Below, one piece after another: positions 1-8,939 of a stretch of 64,000 bases of DNA (position 1 is the first letter of the stretch; each line of letters starts with the position of its first letter). The DNA is from Paludibacteraceae bacterium (GTDB lineage Bacteria; Bacteroidota; Bacteroidia; Bacteroidales; Paludibacteraceae): positions 1 to 64,000 of the forward strand of contig JARLGW010000012.1 of the NCBI GenBank assembly GCA_031292565.1, given 5' to 3'. Position numbers and translations under genes: made by a program. The notes under the pieces are model-generated. The model was not told the DNA's origin. It did not search any database and worked only from the letters and a program-made list of their open reading frames with translations.

Positions 1-694
1 AAGCCCCGTTACTGGCACTTCGGCTACTTCGGTCAGTGCTGCGCTTACAGGGTTAACACCGAATACTATTTACCACTTCCGGGTAAAAGCGGTGAACACG
101 GCCGGTACTACGTATGGAGCTGATTCTACATTTACTACTTCAAAAGTTGCTCCGGTTGTTACAACTCAAGCCGTAACAAACGTTTCATCAACCAAAGCCA
201 TCGGTAATGGAACTATTACCGTGTTGGGAAGCCCTGCTCCTATTGCTCATGGTGTATGTTGGAATACAACAGGAGCTCCAACAGTAGCCGATGCGAAAGT
301 TGATAGCGGAATAGTTTCAGCTACAGGTGCATTTACAGGTTCTATTACCGGGTTAACAGCAAATACTACTTATTATGTACGTGCTTATGCAATTAGTGTT
401 GCTGACACGGTTTATGGAAGCACGGTAAGTTTCACAACCAGTACTACCGGAATAAATACTGTAAAAGCAGAAAAGGTTACACTGTATCCTAACCCGGTAA
501 CAGATGCATTCCAAATTAGTGGGGTAAACGGTAAGGCTATAATAACAGTGCTGGATATAAATGGTAAAACGTTATTTACAAAAGAAGTAACGGACAATGA
601 ATATATTTCAGCAAGCATATTACCTCAAGGAGTATATCTTGTTAAAATCACAACTGATAAGGGTACTGTGGAACAAAAGATAGTGAAAAAATAA
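1..694 (+). CDS. T9SS cargo protein with fibronectin-III-like repeats, 3' end only
   Basis: The reading frame is open from the first bases of the window, so the start and signal peptide lie upstream. Two fibronectin type III-like units are visible, each ending in a 'GL(T)xNTxYxxRxxA' strand (GLTPNTIYHFRVKA and GLTANTTYYVRAYA). The last 70 or so residues form a type A C-terminal sorting domain: LYPNPV, then VLDINGK, LPQGVYLVKI and a terminal KIVKK. In Bacteroidota this domain directs export through the type IX secretion system and attachment to or release from the cell surface. The role of the cargo cannot be told from this fragment. A strong terminator follows. Confidence 0.85.
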   Translation, partial: SPVTGTSATSVSAALTGLTPNTIYHFRVKAVNTAGTTYGADSTFTTSKVAPVVTTQAVTNVSSTKAIGNGTITVLGSPAPIAHGVCWNTTGAPTVADAKVDSGIVSATGAFTGSITGLTANTTYYVRAYAISVADTVYGSTVSFTTSTTGINTVKAEKVTLYPNPVTDAFQISGVNGKAIITVLDINGKTLFTKEVTDNEYISASILPQGVYLVKITTDKGTVEQKIVKK

Positions 695-769
695 ATATTG
701 CTATTTTTTCATAAACAGAATAAATTCTTCAACCAAAGTATTTATTACAGAACTAATCAACGAAAGAGG

Positions 770-812
770 GTAAGCCGTGGAGAATAAATAAGCTCCACGG
801 CTTTACTTTTAT
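770..812 (+). terminator. Intrinsic terminator after the T9SS cargo gene
   Basis: An 11-bp perfect stem (AAGCCGTGGAG at 772-782 with CTCCACGGCTT at 793-803), a 10-base loop, then a T-rich run. Confidence 0.85.
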
Positions 813-859
813 TTAAGATACAATTCTCAATCGCGTTTTCTGTTTGTGTCAGAATTCAT

Positions 860-867
860 TACCTTTG
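860..867 (+). promoter_or_regulatory. -7 element TACCTTTG for the MalY/PatB operon
   Basis: Matches the Bacteroidota -7 consensus TAnnTTTG, 21 bases upstream of the ATG at 889. No TTTG at 19-20 bases upstream was found, so the -33 half is weak. Confidence 0.55.
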
Positions 868-888
868 CAAGAATGATTAAGCACCAAC

Positions 889-2076
889 ATGAAGCAATAT
901 AATTTTGACGAAATAATAGACCGGAAAGGCACTTCCGCCTACAAAACAGATTTGCTCAAATGGCGTTTTGGTACAGACGAATTATTACCTCTTTGGGTGG
1001 CCGATATGGATTTTCGCACACCTGATTTTGTAATGGATGCCATACGCAAACGCTGCGAACATGAGATATTAGGTTATACTATACGCGATAATGCTTTTTA
1101 TCAATCCATTATCCGTTGGATAAAATATAAACACGACTGGGAAATCGACAGTCGTTGGCTCGGCTTTGTACCCGGCATTGTTCCTGCAATGGCTGTAGCC
1201 GTGCTTGCTTTTTCCGAACCAGGAGATAAGGTCATTGTTCAATCGCCCGTGTATCCTCCCTTTTTCAGTGTGGTAGAGGACAACAAGCGTGAAGTAGCAC
1301 TAAATGAACTGCGAATGGTGGACGGGCAATACCGGATGAATATACCCGAACTAAAGAAACTGGCAGCCGACCCCCAAACAAAAATGATGTTGCTTTGCAG
1401 TCCACACAATCCAGGTGGACGCGTTTGGAGTAAAGAGGAACTGGACGAAGTGGCTCAAATTTGCGCAAAAAATAAGGTAATAGTAATTTCAGATGAAATT
1501 CACGCCGATTTGGTTCTATGCGGCTACAAACATATTCCGTTTGCCACCGTGAGCGAAGCTGCTAGGCAAAACAGTGTAGTACTAATGGCACCCAGCAAAA
1601 CATTCAACATTGCAGGGCTGGGAAGCTCCTCGTTTATCATCCCCAATCAAGATTTATTCGTTCGTTTCAGCAAGCAATTGCATGCCTTGGAATTCGGCAA
1701 CGGAAGCTTATTCGCTTTTACTGCCACACAGGCGGCTTACGAAAAGGGTGCCGAATGGTTGAAGCAACTGATTACATATATTGAAGGAAATGTTACCTTT
1801 GTTAAAAAATACATACAGGAAAACATCCCGCAAATAAAAATAATTATTCCACAAGCTTCTTTTTTAATTTGGCTTGATTTTTCTGAACTGGAGTTAACTG
1901 ATAAAGAAGTGGAAACGTTGCTGGTAAAAAAAGCAAAAATAGGGTTAAATCCCGGACATACTTTTGGTAAAGGTGGAGAAGGATATCACCGACTGAACAT
2001 TGGTTGCTCAAGATTGATTTTACAAGAAGCATTGCTACGACTAAGAATCGCTGTAACCGAACAATTAAATAAATAA
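889..2076 (+). CDS. MalY/PatB-family PLP-dependent C-S lyase / aminotransferase
   Basis: This is a fold-type I PLP enzyme of full family length (395 aa). The N-terminus (NFDEIIDRKGTSAYK, then LPLWVADMDF) is characteristic of the MalY/PatB subgroup, which cleaves the C-S bond of cystathionine or cysteine conjugates to give pyruvate and ammonia. Visible PLP motifs are SPHNPGGR, the SDEIHADL strand, and the Schiff-base lysine in PSKTFNIAGL (about K237). A C-terminal arginine in RLNIGCSR would bind the carboxylate. It is the first gene of a tight cluster: the next gene starts 7 bases after the stop. The co-location with a second sulfur-amino-acid enzyme supports a cystathionine or cysteine lyase role over a general aminotransferase, but substrate is inferred. 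Confidence 0.88.
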   Translation: MKQYNFDEIIDRKGTSAYKTDLLKWRFGTDELLPLWVADMDFRTPDFVMDAIRKRCEHEILGYTIRDNAFYQSIIRWIKYKHDWEIDSRWLGFVPGIVPAMAVAVLAFSEPGDKVIVQSPVYPPFFSVVEDNKREVALNELRMVDGQYRMNIPELKKLAADPQTKMMLLCSPHNPGGRVWSKEELDEVAQICAKNKVIVISDEIHADLVLCGYKHIPFATVSEAARQNSVVLMAPSKTFNIAGLGSSSFIIPNQDLFVRFSKQLHALEFGNGSLFAFTATQAAYEKGAEWLKQLITYIEGNVTFVKKYIQENIPQIKIIIPQASFLIWLDFSELELTDKEVETLLVKKAKIGLNPGHTFGKGGEGYHRLNIGCSRLILQEALLRLRIAVTEQLNK

Positions 2077-2083
2077 CATCGGG

Positions 2084-2749
2084 ATGGACGAATCAAATTA
2101 CATATTAGCTGACAATCAAGGCCTAACAAGGCAAGGCTTAGCTGAACTTATTAAGATGCAACAAAAAGATGCATCCATCGTTTCAGTATCCAATACAAAA
2201 GAACTTAAACTTGCTTTAAGCAAAACACCTGCGGCTACTATTATTCTGGATTTTGACTTGTTTGATTTTAATTTATTGGAAGACTTACAGTTCATACTAA
2301 ATACTTTCCCTCAAAGTTCATGTCTGCTCATATCGCAAGAAACACGCGAATCGTTTATACATGAAATGAGTCGATGCGTACCTCAAGCAAACTTTGTGCT
2401 TAAATCCGATTCTGTTGATAATATTTTGGCGGCTATTAGCTCCACTGAAACTCATAAAAGATTTTTTTCAAGTGACGCGTTAGAAATCATCCTTGGAAAT
2501 AAGCCTCGAAAAATAGAATCATCCAACCGACATAATTTTGCGCTTACAAGTACAGAAAAAGAAATAGTACAACTATTGGCCATGGGAAAAAGCACAAAAG
2601 AAATTGCTAATGAACGATGCTTAAGCTATCATACAGTGATTACCCACCGCAAAAACATTTTTCGTAAAATGGAAGTAAACACCGTACACGAACTTACCAA
2701 ACTTGCTTTGAAATACGGCTTGGTAGATATGACCGAATATTACATTTAA
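2084..2749 (+). CDS. LuxR/NarL-type response regulator with atypical receiver
   Basis: The 221-residue protein has an N-terminal receiver-like domain (about 1-120) and a C-terminal LuxR helix-turn-helix (about 150-215; TSTEKEIVQLLAMGKSTKEIA, then YHTVITHRKNIFRKM). In the receiver, the usual paired acidic residues after the first strand are reduced to one (ADN), but the acceptor aspartate (D56 in IILDFD), a switch serine (LLIS) and the lysine (FVLKSDS) are kept. No histidine kinase gene is adjacent. It lies 7 bases after the MalY/PatB gene and before the second PLP enzyme, so it is probably co-transcribed and may regulate them. Phosphorylation may be weak or absent; this is inference from the missing acid. 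Confidence 0.82.
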   Translation: MDESNYILADNQGLTRQGLAELIKMQQKDASIVSVSNTKELKLALSKTPAATIILDFDLFDFNLLEDLQFILNTFPQSSCLLISQETRESFIHEMSRCVPQANFVLKSDSVDNILAAISSTETHKRFFSSDALEIILGNKPRKIESSNRHNFALTSTEKEIVQLLAMGKSTKEIANERCLSYHTVITHRKNIFRKMEVNTVHELTKLALKYGLVDMTEYYI

Positions 2750-2789
2750 CGAATTGTTATTATCTGCCATACAATTGCAAAAAGAAAAA

Positions 2790-4019
2790 ATGAAGAAGAA
2801 TTTTGAAACCCGAGCTATTCACACACCCTTTCCTAAAAAAGACACGTACAACAGCTTGCAATTTCCTATTTACGAATGTAGTGCTTTCGAATTTGACAGT
2901 GCCGAAGCTATGTCCGATGCCTTTGTAGGGAAAACATCCGATCACACCTACTCCCGCATCACCAACCCCACCGTAAGTTACTTTGAAAAGCGAGTAATGG
3001 AACTCACAGAAGCCTTTAGCACAACTGCTCTTAATTCAGGCATGGCGGCCATCAGCAACGTGTTTTTTTCAATCGCATATACGGGAGCCAACATAGTAAC
3101 TTCACCCCATCTGTTTGGCAACACCTATTCTTTTTTTGCCTCTACGCTCAAAGCCTTCGGTGTTGAAACCCGCTTTTGCGATTTAACCAACTTAACCGAA
3201 GTAGAAAAAAACATTGATGAACATACGTGTGCCGTTTATTTGGAAATAATTACCAACCCACAGTTGGAAGTCGCCAATTTGAAAGCACTTTCAACCATCG
3301 CAAAGAACAAAAACACACCTCTGATAGCCGATTCAACTATCGTACCTTTTTGCGCCTTTAAAGCTAAAAATTTCGGGGTTAACATCGAAGTGGTATCAAG
3401 CACCAAATATATTTCAGGTGGAGCTACCAACTTGGGTGGATTAATTATAGATTATGCTAATTTTGATTGGAGCAAGAATCCACGTTTGGCGGACTTCTCA
3501 AAACAATTCGGAGATGCAGCTTTCACCACCAAATTGCGGAAGGAAATTCACCGTAACCTAGGGGCTTACATGACCCCACACGTGGCTCACGCGCAACTAA
3601 TGGGATTGGAAACCTTATCTCTCCGGTTCAATAAAGCCGCTGAAAATTGTTTATATCTAGCTCAGAAACTAACACAAGTCCCTCAAGTTGTTTCCGTCAA
3701 CTATCCGGGACTAGAAAACAATAACTTCCACCAGCTTAGCAACAGCCAGTTTGGAGAACTGCCCGGAGCTATGCTCACATTTGACTTGGCCTCAAAAGAA
3801 ACCTGTTTCTCGTTTTTAAACAAGCTGAAACTTATCAAAAGAGCCACCAATTTATTTGACAACAGATCGTTGATTCTTCATCCGGCAAGCACCATTTACG
3901 GTTCATTTCAAGAGGATGTAAGAAAACAAATGAACATTTCGGACAATACCATTCGCCTTTCGGTGGGGCTGGAAAATGTGGAAGATTTGTTACAAGACAT
4001 ACAACAAGCTATCTCATAA
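2790..4019 (+). CDS. Cys/Met-metabolism PLP enzyme (O-acylhomoserine sulfhydrylase / methionine gamma-lyase type)
   Basis: A gamma-family PLP enzyme of 409 aa. It has the SRITNPTV motif that contacts PLP from the partner subunit, the SGMAAISN loop, the ADSTIVPF strand and the Schiff-base lysine in SSTKYISGGATNLGG (about K206). The reading frame is open from a TTG at 2754, but the ATG at 2790 starts the conserved MKKNFETRAIH sequence and is preceded by an A-rich purine stretch, so it is preferred. Family members either make homocysteine or methionine precursors from acyl-homoserine plus sulfide, or degrade methionine to methanethiol; sequence alone does not separate these. It is the third gene of the 889-5164 cluster. 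Confidence 0.86.
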   Translation: MKKNFETRAIHTPFPKKDTYNSLQFPIYECSAFEFDSAEAMSDAFVGKTSDHTYSRITNPTVSYFEKRVMELTEAFSTTALNSGMAAISNVFFSIAYTGANIVTSPHLFGNTYSFFASTLKAFGVETRFCDLTNLTEVEKNIDEHTCAVYLEIITNPQLEVANLKALSTIAKNKNTPLIADSTIVPFCAFKAKNFGVNIEVVSSTKYISGGATNLGGLIIDYANFDWSKNPRLADFSKQFGDAAFTTKLRKEIHRNLGAYMTPHVAHAQLMGLETLSLRFNKAAENCLYLAQKLTQVPQVVSVNYPGLENNNFHQLSNSQFGELPGAMLTFDLASKETCFSFLNKLKLIKRATNLFDNRSLILHPASTIYGSFQEDVRKQMNISDNTIRLSVGLENVEDLLQDIQQAIS

Positions 4020-4024
4020 CTATC

Positions 4025-5164
4025 ATGATCCGTAGTTTATTAACCCAATTGCCATTTTTTGTTTGTCTATTTTGGGGAATATTTTTCTTCGTAAAAAAAG
4101 ACAAACAGAAATCAGAACATTTTTTAGGCTTATGTATGTTTATCGGTGTTGCCTTACACCTAAGCCTTATTGTATATTTTAATCAGAATCACTTGTTATA
4201 CTTGTATTTTGACTGGCTATTTTTACTTTCTTCACTATCAATAGTTCCCTCCTATTTTTTATACATTCAAAGCATAGCCAAACGAAAAGTAAGAGCTAAA
4301 GATCTTCTTCATTTTGCCCCGGCCGTTATTTTTATTACGGTTTACTTCTCTCTTTTTTTAACAACCACCTCAGAAGAAAAGCTCAACTACTTAAATAATT
4401 TTCTTTTATTGCGAGAAAAACATTTAGTTAATTTAAGCAATCCAAGTGGCAAGTTAGCTTTTCTATTTATTATAAACCGCATCATCTTTTTATCACAGAT
4501 AATTACATACAATTTTGTTTCGTTAAACATCTTCCGCAAGTTTAAAAAACGCCTGCAATACTACTACTCGGAAACAAAAGGAAGAGATTTAACTTGGATA
4601 GCTACTTTAACTATCAGCTTAACCATCATATCGGTTGCATCAACCATCTTCAACGTTATTGGCCGTAGCCTTTTTCAAGACAGCAACATCATCTTATCAA
4701 TTCCTTCAATAGTTTTTAGCAGTTTCTTTTTTATACTTGGCTTAACCTGCAACAGGAAATATTTTACTATTGATAATTTGAATGAAGAAGAAAGAAAAAC
4801 ATCCAAAATTGGCAAAAAAGCTATTTCGGAGTCTCCAAGTAAAATAAAACAGAAACTTGAACTTTTAATGGATGAAAAACATATATATCTAACCAAAGAT
4901 CTAAGGCTTTCTTCTGTTTGTAAAGAGCTTAACACGAACCGGACATACCTCTCTCAGGTATTAAATGATGAACTAAACGAAAATTTCAATTCCTATGTAA
5001 ACAAATATAGGGTTAATCATGCCATTTTATTACTACGCGACAAAGAATGGAAAAACTATTCTCTTGATAAATTCGCAGAGCTATCTGGCTTTGGTTCAAC
5101 TATTTCCATGATCCGAGCGTTTAAACAAACAACCGGTAAAACTCCAAGTGAATTCAGAGATTAA
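4025..5164 (+). CDS. Membrane-anchored AraC-family transcriptional regulator
   Basis: The first 240 or so residues contain about six to seven hydrophobic membrane spans (for example FFVCLFWGIFFFV, LFLLSSLSIVPSYFLYI and FSSFFFILGLTC). A charged linker leads to a C-terminal AraC-type double helix-turn-helix (about 280-379; LRLSSVCKELNTNRTYLSQ, then FAELSGFGSTISMIRAFKQ and TGKTPSEFRD). This arrangement is common in Bacteroidota and suggests a membrane sensor linked directly to a DNA-binding domain; the ligand is unknown. The ATG lies 5 bases after the preceding stop, so it is probably the last gene of the C-S lyase operon and could control it. Confidence 0.83.
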   Translation: MIRSLLTQLPFFVCLFWGIFFFVKKDKQKSEHFLGLCMFIGVALHLSLIVYFNQNHLLYLYFDWLFLLSSLSIVPSYFLYIQSIAKRKVRAKDLLHFAPAVIFITVYFSLFLTTTSEEKLNYLNNFLLLREKHLVNLSNPSGKLAFLFIINRIIFLSQIITYNFVSLNIFRKFKKRLQYYYSETKGRDLTWIATLTISLTIISVASTIFNVIGRSLFQDSNIILSIPSIVFSSFFFILGLTCNRKYFTIDNLNEEERKTSKIGKKAISESPSKIKQKLELLMDEKHIYLTKDLRLSSVCKELNTNRTYLSQVLNDELNENFNSYVNKYRVNHAILLLRDKEWKNYSLDKFAELSGFGSTISMIRAFKQTTGKTPSEFRD

Positions 5165-5216
5165 ATTTCTTGTTTTTTCTCTTGTTTTTCAGAAATTTAT
5201 GCTTTTCTTTGTGTTG

Positions 5217-5224
5217 TAAGTTTG
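5217..5224 (+). promoter_or_regulatory. -7 element TAAGTTTG for the RRM gene
   Basis: A TAnnTTTG match about 75 bases upstream of the ATG at 5300. It leaves a leader of roughly 70 bases, very AT-rich, which is plausible for a cold-shock-type transcript. No good -33 partner was seen. Confidence 0.4.
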
Positions 5225-5299
5225 TATGTCAAAAATGGCTTCATTTTTAACGCTCAAATTTGCAAAATATTTATATTCATTATTTTACTAATTTTTTTT

Positions 5300-5545
5300 A
5301 TGAACATTTACATTGGAAATTTAAGTTACAGACTTAAAGAAAAAGATCTGGCACAGGTTATGGAAGAGTATGGCGCAGTAACTTCAGTTAAAATTATTAC
5401 TGACAGAGAAAGTGGTCGCTCAAAAGGATTCGGATTTGTAGAAATGCAAAACGATGAAGAAGCTGAAAAAGCTATCAAAGAACTTAACGGAGCCGAACTA
5501 GACGGTCGTGCAATGGTATTGAAAGTAGCTATTCCTAAGAATTGA
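5300..5545 (+). CDS. Small RRM-type RNA-binding protein
   Basis: An 81-residue protein that is a single RNA recognition motif. RNP2 is NIYIGNLSY at the N-terminus and RNP1 is KGFGFVEM. The rest matches the beta-alpha-beta fold (LKEKDLAQVMEEYG, then AIKELNGAELDGR). Such stand-alone RRM proteins in bacteria bind single-stranded RNA and often respond to cold or growth phase. The open frame extends upstream to a TTG at 5222, which overlaps the -7 element; the ATG at 5300 directly begins the RRM and is the likely start. It is monocistronic, followed by a strong terminator. Confidence 0.92.
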   Translation: MNIYIGNLSYRLKEKDLAQVMEEYGAVTSVKIITDRESGRSKGFGFVEMQNDEEAEKAIKELNGAELDGRAMVLKVAIPKN

Positions 5546-5576
5546 TCGATTTTCAACACAACATTTAATTAAATGG

Positions 5577-5610
5577 AGCCGGTTTATCAAAATAAACCGG
5601 CTTCTTTACT
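5577..5610 (+). terminator. Intrinsic terminator after the RRM gene
   Basis: A perfect 10-bp stem (AGCCGGTTTA at 5577-5586, TAAACCGGCT at 5593-5602), a 6-base loop and a T-rich tail. Confidence 0.85.
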
Positions 5611-5715
5611 TTTATTCAGTTTAGGGCTTTTGCAGAAAAAGGAATTCTTACTTCCTTTATTTTTTTGTATTTTTGAACCCTGTTAACTACAATATCTATT
5701 CAAAATATATCAATT

Positions 5716-6138
5716 ATGAGAAAATTAATTTTGTCTTCAATCGTCATACTGTTATTAGGTATTTCAACAGCAAATGCACAACAAAACGCGTTAGGTATAC
5801 GCATTGGATATGGAGGTGAAATATCTTTCCAAACAAAATTTTCAGGCAATAGAGGTGAAGCTGACCTTGGTTGGTGGCAAGATGGATTTACTTTAACCGG
5901 CATTTATCAATGGGTTAAACCATTAGGTCAAGGCTTCGATTGGTATGCTGGTGTTGGAGCAACTCTTTCTTCATGGGACAAAGGTACTGGAATTGGAGCC
6001 GTGGGGAACTTAGGGCTTGAGTATAACTTACAGATTCCATTGCAACTGTCGCTCGACTGGCGTCCTGCATTTTATTTAACCCCCGAAACGGGTTTTTATG
6101 GAAATAGCGTTGGATTCAGTATTCGTTATAAATTTTAA
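5716..6138 (+). CDS. Small outer-membrane beta-barrel-like protein
   Basis: This 140-residue protein starts with a signal peptide (LILSSIVILLLGISTANAQ, cleavage after about residue 21). It continues with alternating aromatic/glycine strands typical of a small outer-membrane barrel: LGIRIGYGGEISFQTKF, GFTLTGIYQW, DWYAGVGATLSSW, VGNLGLEYNL and a terminal VGFSIRYKF ending in phenylalanine. The terminal aromatic residue fits insertion by the BAM complex. Function is unknown. It is monocistronic, with terminators on either side. Confidence 0.75.
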   Translation: MRKLILSSIVILLLGISTANAQQNALGIRIGYGGEISFQTKFSGNRGEADLGWWQDGFTLTGIYQWVKPLGQGFDWYAGVGATLSSWDKGTGIGAVGNLGLEYNLQIPLQLSLDWRPAFYLTPETGFYGNSVGFSIRYKF

Positions 6139-6160
6139 TTACTCTCATATAAAAACACAG

Positions 6161-6206
6161 AAAAGGATAAAGGTGCTATACATGGCACTTTCTATCCTTT
6201 TTTTAT
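6161..6206 (+). terminator. Intrinsic terminator after the small barrel gene
   Basis: An imperfect stem of about 14 bp (AAAGGATAAAGGTGC against GCACTTTCTATCCTTT) followed by a run of seven T. Confidence 0.7.
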
Positions 6207-6307
6207 TTATTGGTGTCCAAAAAATAAAAAAAGATATTCAAGTATAAATATTTTTATGGTAACGTTTTTTAATTAAAACATATTAACTTCGCCTGAAAAT
6301 ACTGAAA

Positions 6308-6592
6308 ATGAGTGCTTATTTATTATTAGAAAACCAAAAAGATTCTACCAAAAAGAGATTAATAGAAGAATTTGGTTCTCTCCATGCTCTATATGACATG
6401 CTGTATAAAATAGAAAGCCGAGAGGTGGAATACGCCTATCAAAAGGAAACGGAACGCTTATACCATAATAGATATGAACGATATAAAATTGAAAAAAGGT
6501 TGGATCAACTGGGGGTAGAAAATGCTCATGAAATTACTTGGGAGGTTGCTCGTGAATTCACTGAAAAATTACGGAGGGAATATCCTCTTTAA
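6308..6592 (+). CDS. Small charged helical protein of unknown function
   Basis: An open frame of 94 codons with an ATG start. The product is rich in charged and tyrosine residues and predicted almost wholly helical (LYDMLYKIESREVEYAYQKE, then YHNRYERYKIEKRLDQL). It has no signal peptide, no membrane span and no recognisable domain. The frame sits between a terminator-bounded gene and the convergent recQ gene. Coding-like codon use (GAA, AAA, TAT) and lack of a better overlapping frame support it as real, but I do not recognise the family. Confidence 0.6.
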   Translation: MSAYLLLENQKDSTKKRLIEEFGSLHALYDMLYKIESREVEYAYQKETERLYHNRYERYKIEKRLDQLGVENAHEITWEVAREFTEKLRREYPL

Positions 6593-6638
6593 AAATTCCC
6601 GCTAGAATTTAACAAGAATTTTTAAAGAAATTATTATT

Positions 6639-8819
6639 CTAATTAGCCATCTCGGATAAGAACTTGATACGTACCAAACGCACTTCTTCTTCCGAGAAGT
6701 CTTCCTCTCCAAGTTCTTTCAAAGCATCACCTATTTTATCGGTTTCTGCTTCGTTAAAATAGTCATAAATATCCTGAATATGGTCGTCGTCCATAATCTG
6801 ATTCAAGAAGTAGTCAATATTGATTTTAGTTCCTGAATACACAATAGCCTCTATCTCGTCCAACAGCTCTTTAATTTCCATTCCTTTGGACTCGGCTATA
6901 TCATCCAATGCAATTTTCCGATCGATGGCTTGAATTATGGATACCTTTAGTTTTGATTTGTTGGCTACGGAACGAACTCGCAAATCTTCGGGACGAATAA
7001 TCTCATTTTCTTCCACATGATTTTTAATCAGCTTCACAAAATCGTCGCCGTAACGTTTCGCTTTACCGGCTCCTACACCAGGTATGTTCTGCAACTCCTC
7101 ATTCGTAATTGGATACGTTGTAGCCATGGCCTCCAGAGAGGGATCCTGAAAAATAACAAAAGGTGGCACTTCCAGTTTCTTTGAAAGTTTCTTACGCAAG
7201 TCTTTCAACATGGAAAATAAGACCTCGTCGGCGGCACCACTACCACCACCACGCACGGGAGCGTCATCTTCCTCTTCCTCAAAATCATTATCTTTTGTAA
7301 TCATGAAAGAGGTTGGCTTTTCCAAATATTTTCTACCCGCCGGGGTTATTTTCAATAAGCCATAGTTCTCAATATCTTTATCTAAAAATCCGGCAATCAT
7401 TGCTTGACGGATTACAGCATGCAATAAGCGTTCGTCTTCTTCTTGAAATGAACCAAATAATTCCAACTCGTCATGTTCGTGCGATTTAATATCTGAGGTT
7501 TCTTTTCCTTTTAATAAATCAACAACATGTTCGGCCTTAAATCTTTCTTTCAATAAAACTACAGTTTCTAATACTGCACATACAAATTCTTTTCCTTCTA
7601 CTTGTTTTTTTGGACTCATACAATTATCGCAACTTCCACAATTTTCTTCGGTATATTCTTCCCCGAAATAATGTAACAATAATTTTCTTCTACACACTGA
7701 CGATTCAGCATAAGCTGCTGTCTCTAATAGCAATTGTTTTCCTATTTCCTGTTCGGCAATAGGTTTTCCTTGCATAAATTTTTCTAACTTTTGTAAATCC
7801 TTATTGGAATAAAAAGTTAAACAATGGCCTTCGCCGCCATCTCTACCGGCACGTCCGGTTTCCTGATAATATCCTTCCAGACTTTTAGGAATGTCGTAAT
7901 GTATTACATAGCGCACATCGGGCTTGTCAATACCCATTCCAAAAGCTATAGTGGCCACTATCACATCCACCTTTTCCATCAAAAATTTATCCTGATTTTC
8001 CGAGCGGGTAGGCCCGTCAATTCCGGCATGATAGGGCAAAGCAAGAATACCGTTTACCTTTAAGGTCTCGGCAAGTTCTTCTACCTTCTTCCGGCTTAAA
8101 CAATAAATAATGCCCGATTTTCCCTGGTTATTCTTGATGTATTTAATTATCTCTTTGTCTATGCTATTGGTTTTAGGCCGTACTTCATAGAACAAGTTTG
8201 CCCTGTTGAATGAGGATTTAAACACTTTTGCATTTTGCATCCCTAAGTTTTTCTGAATGTCATGCTGTACCTTCGGGGTAGCGGTAGCCGTGAGGGCTAT
8301 TAGCGGAGCTTTACCTATTTCATTTATAATGGGTCTGATACGTCTATATTCTGGGCGGAAATCATGCCCCCATTCTGAAATACAGTGAGCCTCATCTACA
8401 GCATAAAAGGAGATTTTGATTTGCTTCAAAAACTCAATATTTTCTTCCTTTGTCAAAGATTCAGGGGCTACATAAAGCAGCTTTGTTTTTCCTGAAACAA
8501 TGTCTTCTTTCACTTGATCGATTGCTTGACGCGAAAGAGATGAATTGATAAAATGAGCGATACCATCTTCTTCACTAAAGGTACGCATAGCATCCACCTG
8601 ATTTTTCATCAACGCAATAAGAGGAGATATTACAATGGCAGTACCTTCCATAATTAAGGATGGAAGCTGATAGCACAATGACTTTCCTCCGCCAGTTGGC
8701 ATGAGCACAAAAGTATCGTTTCCATCCAATACATTTTGTATCACATCTTCTTGGTTTCCTTTGAAGGTGTCAAAACCAAAATATTTTTTTAACGGGACTG
8801 CAAGGTCAACTTTTGCCAT
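6639..8819 (-). CDS. recQ: ATP-dependent DNA helicase RecQ
   Basis: A 726-residue superfamily 2 helicase that unwinds DNA 3'-5' in recombination and repair. Domains in order: ATP-binding lobe with Walker A (MPTGGGKSLCYQ, about 40-51) and DEAH box (VDEAHCISEWGHDFRP, about 140); C-terminal helicase lobe with QETGRAGRDG; RecQ zinc-binding cysteines (CRRKLLLHYFG, then CGSCDNC, about 375-400); winged-helix RQC; HRDC domain (about 540-610; NIPGVGAGKAKRYG). It is longer than E. coli RecQ (about 610 aa) because of an extra acidic helical C-terminus, usual in Bacteroidota. It is the last gene after clpX, 120 bases downstream, with its own candidate -7 (TAAATTTG on the minus strand at 8852-8859). Confidence 0.96.
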   Translation of the reverse strand: MAKVDLAVPLKKYFGFDTFKGNQEDVIQNVLDGNDTFVLMPTGGGKSLCYQLPSLIMEGTAIVISPLIALMKNQVDAMRTFSEEDGIAHFINSSLSRQAIDQVKEDIVSGKTKLLYVAPESLTKEENIEFLKQIKISFYAVDEAHCISEWGHDFRPEYRRIRPIINEIGKAPLIALTATATPKVQHDIQKNLGMQNAKVFKSSFNRANLFYEVRPKTNSIDKEIIKYIKNNQGKSGIIYCLSRKKVEELAETLKVNGILALPYHAGIDGPTRSENQDKFLMEKVDVIVATIAFGMGIDKPDVRYVIHYDIPKSLEGYYQETGRAGRDGGEGHCLTFYSNKDLQKLEKFMQGKPIAEQEIGKQLLLETAAYAESSVCRRKLLLHYFGEEYTEENCGSCDNCMSPKKQVEGKEFVCAVLETVVLLKERFKAEHVVDLLKGKETSDIKSHEHDELELFGSFQEEDERLLHAVIRQAMIAGFLDKDIENYGLLKITPAGRKYLEKPTSFMITKDNDFEEEEDDAPVRGGGSGAADEVLFSMLKDLRKKLSKKLEVPPFVIFQDPSLEAMATTYPITNEELQNIPGVGAGKAKRYGDDFVKLIKNHVEENEIIRPEDLRVRSVANKSKLKVSIIQAIDRKIALDDIAESKGMEIKELLDEIEAIVYSGTKINIDYFLNQIMDDDHIQDIYDYFNEAETDKIGDALKELGEEDFSEEEVRLVRIKFLSEMAN

Positions 8820-8939
8820 TTAAAAACAAATTGATATTTAATTCGTAAAAACAAATTTATAAACAACTTTATTAATTTCCCTCATATTTCGGAAGAAAAT
8901 TTCATTATACCTTTATTGCTGGTATTGCACAGGTATAAA

